Assembly: GCA_019637335.1 (NCBI GenBank)
Contig: JAHBVV010000028.1
Coordinates: 32,980 to 96,979, forward strand
DNA from: Candidatus Hydrogenedentota bacterium
GTDB taxonomy: Bacteria > Hydrogenedentota > Hydrogenedentia > Hydrogenedentales > JAEUWI01
Reading direction: 5' to 3'
Length of the DNA stretch: 64,000 bases
Of the stretch, positions 16,551-23,580 are shown in pieces. The translations under genes were made by a program, and so were the position numbers. A model generated the notes under the pieces. The model was not told the DNA's origin and made no database searches. It saw only the letters and a list, made by a program, of their open reading frames with translations. Within the stretch, counting starts at the first letter, position 1. Every line of letters starts with the position of its first letter.

Positions 16551-18995
16551 ATGTGGCCCCGTTGTATCCTGTCTGTAATCATCACCCTGGCGGCGGCCAC
16601 CGCGCCCGCGTTGGATCTGACGGGGGCCACGATCGTCCCCTCGTCGCCGGATGGCGTCATTATGAAGGCGGCGGTCATGCTGCAGGAGGAGCTGGCGGAG
16701 CGTAGCGGCGTGACCCTCGCGATTGCGGAATCCGCACCGGCAACGGGTCCGGTTATTCACCTGGGCACGGTGGAGTCCGTCGCCGGCGTGAAGGTACCGG
16801 AGGCGGCCGAGGCGTACGGCATCGCCGTATCGGGCAATACGGTCAAGCTGGTGGGCCGCGACGAACGGGGGGCGCTGTTTGCCGCCGGGCGGCTGATCCG
16901 TCTCGCGGACTACGCCCCCGGCGCGCTGTCGGTCGTTCTGAGGAGGCCGATCGCCACGGCGCCGGATGTCGCGGTTCGGGCGCACCAGATGGGCTATCGC
17001 AACACGGCCAATACCTACGACGCGTGGACGGTGGAGATGTACGAGCAGTACATCCGCGACCTGATCATGTTCGGTTGCAACGGCATCGAGCTCATAACCA
17101 CGCTCGATCCCGAAGCGAAGGACGGCGAAGTGATGGCGGAGCCGATGCGTTCGATGAACGTCAAGCTTTCCGCGCTGTTTGCCTCCTACGGCATCGACGT
17201 CTGGCTCTGGTCGCCCGTGATGGCGGATCCGGACGAGGACGTGACCACGCCGGAGGGCATGAAGATTGCCCTCGATAAGCGCCGCGAATTTCTCCAGGCC
17301 TATCCGGCCATCGACCACATTTTCGTGCCGGGCGGCGACGACGGCAGCACGCCGGCGGAGTACCTGATGCCGTTCCTGGAAGGTCTGGCGCCGATACTGG
17401 AGGAGACGCATCCCGGCGCGAAGATCTGGGTGTCCAACCAGACCTTCACCCTGGAGGAAAACGACTACTTCTTCAATTACCTGGCGACGGAGAATCCGGA
17501 ACACCTGGCGGGGCTGGTGTACGGGCCGTGGGTGAAGATGGGCTGGGAAGAAATGCGCGAGCGCACGCCGGCGCGCTTTCCCATCCGCCGTTACCCGGAC
17601 ATCAACCATACGGTGCGCTGCCAGTATCCAATCCCGGATTGGGACCCCATTTTCGCGCACACGCTCGGCCGCGAGCCGATGATGCCCATGCCCGACATGC
17701 AGCGGCACATCTACCTGCGCTACCTGGACGTCAGCGATGGGTTCGGCACGTACTCCGACGGCATCCACGATGACCTGAATAAACACGTGTGGAATGTGCT
17801 GGGCTGGGATCCGAAGGCCGATATGGACGCCGCGCTGGAGGAATACGGCAAGGTGTGGTTTGGCCCGGCGCTCGCGCGAGACGTGGCAAAGGGGCTCCGC
17901 ATGCTTGAGGCGAACTGGAAGGGCCGCGTTCTGGAGAACAAGGGCATTCCGAAGACGCTCGCGCACTGGGAGGACATTGCGAAGCGCGTTCCGGATTTCG
18001 ATACGAACTGGCGCGCGCAGATGTACCTGTTCCGCGCGCGTTTTGACGCGAACGTACAGGCCGAGGCGCGTGCGCAGCAGGGCTACGAGGAGCAGGCCTA
18101 CGCGGCCCTGAAGAAGGCCAAACGCATTGGCGCGCCGGCGGCCATCGAGGAGGCCCGCCGGGCCCTGGCGCAGGCGGACACCCCGGCGAATCCCGAATTG
18201 CGCAGAAGCATTGAAGACCTGGGGCCGGTGCTTCTCAGGAGCATCGGATACCAGCTGAGCGTGGAGCCGCCGTATCTGGCGCGCAATTCCGAGCGCGGGG
18301 CGCTGCTGGACTGGCTCGATCAGCCCGTGAACGAGCGTCCCTGGCTGGAACAGCGCTTCCAGGCGATTCTCACCCTGGACGGCGAAGCCGATCGCCTGGC
18401 GCGGCTGGACGAGATCATCCACTGGGAGGATCCGGGTCCCGGCGGTTTCTACGACAACCTGGGCGCGCTGGGCGAATACAAGCATGTGGTCTACCAGCGC
18501 ACGTGGGAAGAGGATCCCTCCGGGAACCACACCGCGCGCGTGGCGTTCCCCAAGTACCAGGCCGACCAGAAGACCATCCGCGAATCCGGCAGCCAGGCGG
18601 AAGCGGAGAACATGGTCTTCAAGGAGGAAGTTGCGCGGCTTGACGGCGCCTTCCAGGGGCGGCAGGAATTGCGCACGTCGTGGCAGAGCCAGATCACGAC
18701 GCTCTACGGCACGCCGCTGAAGATGCGCTACGAAGGGCTTGATCGCAATGCCCAGTACCGCCTCAAAGTCACCTACGCCGGGCGTTTCCGCCCGTCCATG
18801 ACGCTGACGCTCAACGATGAATTCGGCATCCACGGCCCCGTGCCGCAGCCGGATCCCATCTGGCCGGTCAGCTACTATCTGCCCCGGGCCGCGACCAAGT
18901 CCGGGACCCTGGACGTGGAATGGAACCTGGTGGACGGCCGCGGCTGCATCGTCGCGGAGGTGTGGCTCATTAAGGTGAGCGACGGGGAATCATAG
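16551..18995 (+). CDS. Secreted hexosaminidase/alpha-glucuronidase-like glycosidase
   Basis: 814 aa with a signal peptide (WPRCILSVIITLAAATAPA). The ATG at 16551 is chosen because AGGGAGA precedes it and the signal peptide then sits at the N-terminus. Residues about 25-125 form a GH20/GH67-type N-terminal alpha/beta domain (VIHLGTVESV, DERGALFAAGRLIRL). From 145 a TIM-barrel-like region follows with NGIELITTLDP, WLWSPVMADP and IFVPGGDDGSTP. The paired Asp after GG is reminiscent of retaining N-acetylglucosaminidases that use adjacent acids, but this is inference. A C-terminal beta domain occupies about 690-814. Likely extracellular glycan degradation. Confidence 0.7.
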   Translation: MWPRCILSVIITLAAATAPALDLTGATIVPSSPDGVIMKAAVMLQEELAERSGVTLAIAESAPATGPVIHLGTVESVAGVKVPEAAEAYGIAVSGNTVKLVGRDERGALFAAGRLIRLADYAPGALSVVLRRPIATAPDVAVRAHQMGYRNTANTYDAWTVEMYEQYIRDLIMFGCNGIELITTLDPEAKDGEVMAEPMRSMNVKLSALFASYGIDVWLWSPVMADPDEDVTTPEGMKIALDKRREFLQAYPAIDHIFVPGGDDGSTPAEYLMPFLEGLAPILEETHPGAKIWVSNQTFTLEENDYFFNYLATENPEHLAGLVYGPWVKMGWEEMRERTPARFPIRRYPDINHTVRCQYPIPDWDPIFAHTLGREPMMPMPDMQRHIYLRYLDVSDGFGTYSDGIHDDLNKHVWNVLGWDPKADMDAALEEYGKVWFGPALARDVAKGLRMLEANWKGRVLENKGIPKTLAHWEDIAKRVPDFDTNWRAQMYLFRARFDANVQAEARAQQGYEEQAYAALKKAKRIGAPAAIEEARRALAQADTPANPELRRSIEDLGPVLLRSIGYQLSVEPPYLARNSERGALLDWLDQPVNERPWLEQRFQAILTLDGEADRLARLDEIIHWEDPGPGGFYDNLGALGEYKHVVYQRTWEEDPSGNHTARVAFPKYQADQKTIRESGSQAEAENMVFKEEVARLDGAFQGRQELRTSWQSQITTLYGTPLKMRYEGLDRNAQYRLKVTYAGRFRPSMTLTLNDEFGIHGPVPQPDPIWPVSYYLPRAATKSGTLDVEWNLVDGRGCIVAEVWLIKVSDGES

Positions 18996-19023
18996 GGCCC
19001 GAGAGACTCGGGTCGCATTGGGA

Positions 19024-19064
19024 TGCGGCGGCGCTGGAAACCCCGGCGTCGCCGCAGTTTGTTT
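19024..19064 (+). terminator. Rho-independent terminator after the glycosidase-like gene
   Basis: A 14-bp stem (TGCGGCGGCGCTGG against CCCGGCGTCGCCGCA, two G-U pairs) with an AAAC loop, followed by GTTTGTTTT. Confidence 0.65.
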
Positions 19065-19234
19065 TGGGTGGGGGGCGCATGCTGTGGCGCGTTGGCGGTC
19101 CCGCCCTTCTCGACGGCATTGCTCGGCGGGACGATCACGCGAGCCTAACGCGCCGGCCCTTTCAGCCACCGTGCGGCGCACAGACTAACCACATCCATCG
19201 CGGTGTGCGTTTCTTATTCTTTTCGGCGGGGGGG

Positions 19235-19618
19235 CTACGTCGTGGAGGGCGGATCCAGGGCAGAGGCCAACAAGCGGTGCAAGTTACTTCGCACGGCTGC
19301 GGTGTCCTCCGGAGCGAGCGCGCCCAGGACGCCGAGGACGAGGCGGTGGTCCAGGGTAAACAGTTTGAAGCGAACAACGGAAGGCGCGGGCAGCCCCGCC
19401 GATTTCAGATCTGTAATCGCGCAATCCAGCGGCCAGGGCGCGTGACTTTGAGATGTAATCATCGCCATGACCGCGTGTCCGATGGGCGCATTGAATTCGA
19501 TATCATCGGACAGAATCAAGGCGGGTCGGCGCATGCTGGACGCCCGATCCGTAAAGGGAAAGGGTACGCGGACAATCTGGAAGGGCTCAAAGCTCACGGT
19601 AGGCCAGCTCGTCTTCAT
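19235..19618 (-). CDS. MazF/PemK-family toxin (mRNA interferase)
   Basis: 127-aa MazF-like ribonuclease. The motif VRVPFPFTDRASSMRRPALI is the classic start of the family (PFPFTD loop and RRPALIL), and the core continues with SDDIEF and DHRLVLGVLGAL. An ATG five codons earlier (19633) is also possible; neither has a strong ribosome site. Both lie inside the 3-prime end of the antitoxin gene, implying translational coupling. It would cleave mRNA when not bound by the AbrB-type partner. The reading frame is intact, unlike the two other toxin loci in this window. Confidence 0.85.
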   Translation of the reverse strand: MKTSWPTVSFEPFQIVRVPFPFTDRASSMRRPALILSDDIEFNAPIGHAVMAMITSQSHAPWPLDCAITDLKSAGLPAPSVVRFKLFTLDHRLVLGVLGALAPEDTAAVRSNLHRLLASALDPPSTT

Positions 19619-19817
19619 CGGAAGCCCATTCATTCAGGGTGTCCGAAAGGGCGCGCAGGTAATAATCGTCGGCGGGGAGAATACGGCGAACCTCGGCACG
19701 GCCGTCGCCAGTGATTTCCCACTCAAGAAGATCGCCTGGTTGAACCGCAAGAGCCGTGCGGATTTCCAGGGGAATCGCCGTTTCACCCTTTGCGGAGATT
19801 CTGCCGATACAGCTCAT
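19587..19817 (-). CDS. AbrB/MazE-type antitoxin
   Basis: 76-aa swapped-hairpin AbrB-fold antitoxin. The diagnostic stretch is RISAKGETAIPLEIRTALAV and QPGDLLEWEI; the C-terminal tail (DYYLRALSDTLNEWASDEDE) is acidic, as expected for the toxin-binding part. The ATG at 19817 is chosen since GAGGGA lies seven bases upstream; the ATG at 19832 would add MRDVV. It overlaps the toxin gene by about 32 bases. A possible promoter on the same strand is TTGCGA (19887-19892) with an 18-bp spacer and TACAGT (19863-19868). Confidence 0.82.
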   Translation of the reverse strand: MSCIGRISAKGETAIPLEIRTALAVQPGDLLEWEITGDGRAEVRRILPADDYYLRALSDTLNEWASDEDELAYREL

Positions 19818-20051
19818 CACAACGTCCCTCATGCCCTTCGACGCGGGTTGTGGCTTTTCCCTACTGTACGGTATGCAAGAAGAATTTCGCAAGCGCAGTA
19901 TCCGAGAATTCATAACGATCTTTAACGATTCGGGTCCTGGCGCCATCGGTGTGCGCCATGGGCGATTGTCCGTAAGCGAGAAGAATGTCCTGCGGAACGA
20001 GTAACCCCAATCACCCCAATCCCCAACAACACACAAAATAATCTAAACCAC

Positions 20052-20210
20052 CCCGATGGAGCGCCGGCATTCCGCCTCCGGCGGATCGCCGTCCCTGCAG
20101 GCAGAGATGCCGGCGCTCCAGCACACTCACTATCCTTGAACCAAGGGTCCAAACCGACCCACGTCTACACCCCATTGCCGTGATCGGGTTTCAATGCGAT
20201 TGCCCTGTGC
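20052..20210 (+). repeat. Interspersed two-hairpin repeat (family A), copy 2, directly upstream of the RAYT gene
   Basis: Same order of elements as 3211-3371: hairpin CCGCCTCCGGCGG, then the GCAGAGATGCCGGCGCTCCA segment, CACTCACTATCCTTGAACCA, and the ending TTTCAATGCGATTGCCCTG. It begins with CCCCGATGGAGCGC, the reverse complement of the array motif found downstream of the RAYT gene. Confidence 0.75.
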
Positions 20211-20283
20211 CGGGATTCCGCTCAAGAAGCGAATTGCCCTATACTGGTTACAACGAGATCGAGAGGACAAAAAGGGGCACAAC

Positions 20284-20862
20284 ATGGACGACGGCTGGTA
20301 TTCCCGGGGCTATCTCCCGCATTTCGATGATCCGGAGCGTATCCAGTTCATCACCTTTCGGCTGCACGACTCCATGCCGCGCGAGGTGCTCGAACTTTAT
20401 CGAGCGCAGTTGGAACAGGGGCTCATCACCGAGCAACAGCGGCTCAAGAAGATGGAGGACTACCTCGACAAGGGCTACGGCGCGTGTTGGTTGAAACAGC
20501 CGCGTATCGGCCGGCTGGTTGAGAATGCGCTGTTGCATGGAGACGGCGATCGCTACCTTCTCATCAGTTGGTGCGTCATGCCCAACCACGTCCACGCACT
20601 TATCGAGCCATTGGATGGGCGAAAGCTACGGGGCATTCTGCACACCTGGAAGTCGTACACCGCGCAGATAGCGAATTCGTGGCTGGGGCGCAAGGGCGCG
20701 TTCTGGCAGCGCGAATTTCGTGATCGCTATATTCGGAACTTCAAGCACTTTGAAGGGGTCAAGGCGTATATCGAGCAGAACCCGGTGGACGCGGGGCTGG
20801 TTGAACAGGCCATCGATTGGCCTTTCAGTAGTGCGCGATTGCGGGAGGGGCGGGAGGATTGA
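20284..20862 (+). CDS. REP-associated tyrosine transposase (RAYT, Y1/HUH family)
   Basis: 192-aa single-domain HUH endonuclease. The metal-binding motif P100-N-H-V-H104 and the catalytic Tyr162 in AYIEQNPVDAGL are intact, and the C-terminus WPFSSAR is typical. Such proteins cut and rejoin single-stranded DNA at REP hairpins and are thought to spread them. The ATG at 20284 follows AAGGGG; an upstream in-frame ATG would run into the repeat. A two-hairpin repeat lies just upstream and a nine-copy hairpin-bearing array just downstream, so this is the obvious candidate enzyme for those repeats. Confidence 0.92.
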   Translation: MDDGWYSRGYLPHFDDPERIQFITFRLHDSMPREVLELYRAQLEQGLITEQQRLKKMEDYLDKGYGACWLKQPRIGRLVENALLHGDGDRYLLISWCVMPNHVHALIEPLDGRKLRGILHTWKSYTAQIANSWLGRKGAFWQREFRDRYIRNFKHFEGVKAYIEQNPVDAGLVEQAIDWPFSSARLREGRED

Positions 20863-20886
20863 TGGCGGCGTTGGCCGGCGGGGTCG

Positions 20887-21728
20887 GCGGGGTCGGCGGT
20901 CCGCCGGGGTCGGGACGCCAGCGCTCCATCGGGGTGGTTTTCCGTTCTGGACGGTGTTGTTCGGGGGTGCGCTCCCTTGGGTTGGTTGGCCGGCGGGGTC
21001 GGCGATCCGCCGGAGGCGGGACGCCAGCGCTCCATCGGGGTGGTTCTCCGTTCTTGACGGTGTTGTTCGGGGGTGCGCTCCCTTGGGTTGGATGGCCGGC
21101 GGGGACGCCAGCGCTCCATCGGGGTGGTTTTCCGTTCTTGACGGTGTTGTTCGGGGGTGCGCTCCCTTGGGTTGGTTGGCCGGCGGGGCCGCCAGCGCTC
21201 CGCCGGAGGCGGAATGCCAGCGCTCCATCGGGGGTGGTTTTCCGTTCTTGACGGTGTTGTTCGGGGGTGCGCTCCCTTGGGTTGGTTGGCCGGCGGGGTC
21301 GGCGATCCGCCGGAGGCGGGACGCCAGCGCTCCATCGGGGTGGTTTATTCCTTCTCGACGGTGTTGTTCGGGGGTGCGCTCCCTTGGGTTGGATGGCCGG
21401 CGGGGTCGGCGATCCGCCGGAGGCGGGACGCCAGCGCTCCATCGGGGTGGTTTTCCGTTCTGGACGGTGTTGTTCGGGGGTGCGCTCCCTTGGGTCGGTT
21501 GGCCGGCGGGTACGCCAGCGCTCCATCGGGGTGGTTTTCCGTTCTCGACGGTGTTGTTCGGGGGTGCGCTCCCTTGGTTTGTTCGGCCGGCAGGGTCGGC
21601 GATCCGCCGGAGGCGGGACGCCAGCGCTCCATCGGGGTGGTTTTCCGTTCTGGACGGTGTTGTTCGGGGGTGCGCTCCCTTGGGTTGGTTGGCCGGCGGG
21701 GACGCCAGCGCTCCATCGGGGTGGTTTT
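20887..21728 (+). repeat. Nine-copy tandem array of 84- and 107-bp units, each with a REP-like hairpin segment
   Basis: The core CCAGCGCTCCATCGGGG recurs at 20918, 21024, 21108, 21217, 21324, 21431, 21515, 21621 and 21705. Spacings are 106, 84, 109, 107, 107, 84, 106 and 84. Long units differ from short ones by about 23 bp containing GGCGATCCGCCGGAGGCGG, which folds as CCGCC-GGA-GGCGG. Every unit also carries TGTTGTTCGGGGGTGCGCTC and GGCCGGCGGG. Long open frames on both strands here are artefacts of the repeats. Confidence 0.95.
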
Positions 21729-21788
21729 CGTTGCGTTTCGCGCTTGTTCGGATTCGCTGTGTAATCCGCAATGTCTGAGAAAAGAATC

Positions 21789-21819
21789 AGGGCAGCCTCC
21801 CTGCCCGGGAGGCTGCCCT
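21789..21819 (-). terminator. Terminator of the nucleoside symporter gene
   Basis: Perfect 13-bp stem AGGGCAGCCTCCC / GGGAGGCTGCCCT with a 5-base loop, followed on the minus strand by GATTCTTTTCTC. It lies 35 bases past the stop codon. Confidence 0.8.
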
Positions 21820-21854
21820 GCGTGTAGTCCTTACGATTCGCTCGGCTCCGACGG

Positions 21855-23147
21855 TCAGTCGGTCGGGCCCGGTACGGGTTCGACGATTTCTTCGGCCTCG
21901 ACGGCCTTGCCGTTCCCCGGGTCCTTGAACAGCAGGGCGAATCCGATGACGATAACCAGCGCCATGACCGCGGGCATAAGCCAGATTTTCTCCCAGTTGT
22001 ATACCGCCACCTCGACCACCGCGCCGTCCACGGTCTCCTCGACCATCTCGGTCAGCCCGCCCACCCATCGGCCGGCGATCTCGTTGCCGATGACCATGCC
22101 GACGCCGTAGGTGATGAGGGCGATGAAGCCCTGCGCGTTGGAACGCATGGCCACGGGGGCCTCCCGGTCCACGTAAAGTTGGCCCGTGACGAAGAAGAAG
22201 TCGTAGCAGATGCCGTGCAGCAGGATGCCGCCGTAGAACATGAAGACCAGGTTGTCGTTGTTGCCGTAGGCAAAGAGGAAATAGCGGACGACCCACGCGA
22301 GCATGCCGAAAAGCAACATCTTCTTGACGCCGAGCCGCGCGAAGAAGAAGGGCATGACCACCATGAAGGCCGCCTCGGAAATCTGGCCGAAGGTCATCTT
22401 CATTGCGACGCCGGTCATACCGCTGTCGTTCAAGAAAAGGTTGGCGAACGTGTAGTAAAAGGCCAAGGGCACGCAGATGAGAAGCGAACTGACGGCGAAT
22501 ATGGCGAAGGACCGGTCCTTCATCAGGGTAAGCGCGTCCAGCCCCAGCAGGTCCACAATGGTCGCCTTCTGGCCCTTGCCCTTCGGGGGCGTGTCGGGCA
22601 GCATGAAGGAGTAGATGCCCATCAGGAGGGACGCGACCGCCGCCATCTTAAAGGGCGTCGTCGTGGCTTCGATATTTTCGAAACCCAGCCATCCGAGCAC
22701 CGTTATCGTGAACCCCGCGATGATCCAGCCCGCCGTGCCGAAAACCCGTATCCAGGGAAATTCCGTGTCGGGGTTTTCCATCTGGTTGAAGGAGATAGAG
22801 TTTACCAGGGCCAGCGTGGGCATGTAGCACATGGCGTAGGCCAGCACGACGAAGAAGAACATGCCTGGCGTGGTAATTGTGGTGGCCCAGAACATGAGCC
22901 CCGCGCCGAGAAGGTGGAGGATGCCCATTACCTTCTGCGCGGAAAAGAATCGATCCGCGACCATGCCCACAAAAAGGGGCGAAAGGATGGCCGCGTAGCC
23001 CGTGGTGCTGTACGCCCGTCCGATATCGGCCCCCGCAAAGCCCAGCCCCGCGCCCAGGTAGTTGCCCATGGTCACGAACCAGGCCCCCCATACAAAAAAC
23101 TGCACAAACATCATTACCGATAGCTGGACGCGGATGGTCATATTCAT
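21855..23147 (-). CDS. Nucleoside:H+ symporter family permease (NupG/XapB-like MFS)
   Basis: 430-aa inner-membrane transporter with about 12 hydrophobic helices. The N-terminus VQLSVMMFVQFFVWGAWFVT and YSTTGYAAILSPLFVGMVAD match the NHS branch of the major facilitator superfamily. The central motif NPDTEFPWIRVFGTAGWIIA and the late GICYDFFFVTGQLYVD are also conserved. It would import nucleosides or another metabolite with protons. The start at 23147 follows GAAGGA; a longer frame upstream lacks support. It is single, ending in a strong terminator, and faces a FecR-type gene across 433 bp in which I see no convincing promoter. Confidence 0.88.
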   Translation of the reverse strand: MNMTIRVQLSVMMFVQFFVWGAWFVTMGNYLGAGLGFAGADIGRAYSTTGYAAILSPLFVGMVADRFFSAQKVMGILHLLGAGLMFWATTITTPGMFFFVVLAYAMCYMPTLALVNSISFNQMENPDTEFPWIRVFGTAGWIIAGFTITVLGWLGFENIEATTTPFKMAAVASLLMGIYSFMLPDTPPKGKGQKATIVDLLGLDALTLMKDRSFAIFAVSSLLICVPLAFYYTFANLFLNDSGMTGVAMKMTFGQISEAAFMVVMPFFFARLGVKKMLLFGMLAWVVRYFLFAYGNNDNLVFMFYGGILLHGICYDFFFVTGQLYVDREAPVAMRSNAQGFIALITYGVGMVIGNEIAGRWVGGLTEMVEETVDGAVVEVAVYNWEKIWLMPAVMALVIVIGFALLFKDPGNGKAVEAEEIVEPVPGPTD

Positions 23148-23580
23148 TGGTGGGGTTCCTTCTTCCGGGCAGCGGCGAGGCTGCGGTATCTGGGTCGGGC
23201 CGACGTGGCGTGTGTGCGGTCCGGTCCGGCCGAGGAGATAGCTAATCCGAAGCCCCCCGCCGGCACATCCCGATGGCCCGGCACACACCACGCATTGCGT
23301 AGGCTAAGCCTAAGGAATCGCCGGAGCGGGTGTCAACCCGGTGGACTGAATCCAATAGCGCGTTGATGCGAAGTGTTCCGACTTGGAGCTCAGCGCCGCA
23401 ACCGCCCGAACACATGAATTGTTAGAATCCTTGACTTGGATAGCCGGAAGTCCGATCCAATTCGAGAAAAACCCGGTATGTCGAGCCCCGGCGCGTCATT
23501 TTCATGCGTTGAGTGAATACCCGCACGGCGGGCGCGTCCATTAGGATAGAGTTTAGGACTGCGGTGAAAGGACCCGAACC

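Noticed and set aside
16434..18833. 799-aa minus-strand open frame opposite the 16.5-kb glycosidase
   Set aside because: No family motifs or ribosome site; the plus strand has a promoter, signal peptide and terminator.
20887..21728. 84/107-bp array as a CRISPR
   Set aside because: The whole unit repeats, including the would-be spacers, and the repeat is far too long and GC-rich.
20626..21778. Long proline/arginine open frames on both strands over the RAYT-downstream array
   Set aside because: Translations simply repeat with the DNA unit (for example KGAHPRTTPSRTENHPDGAL) and have no start signals.
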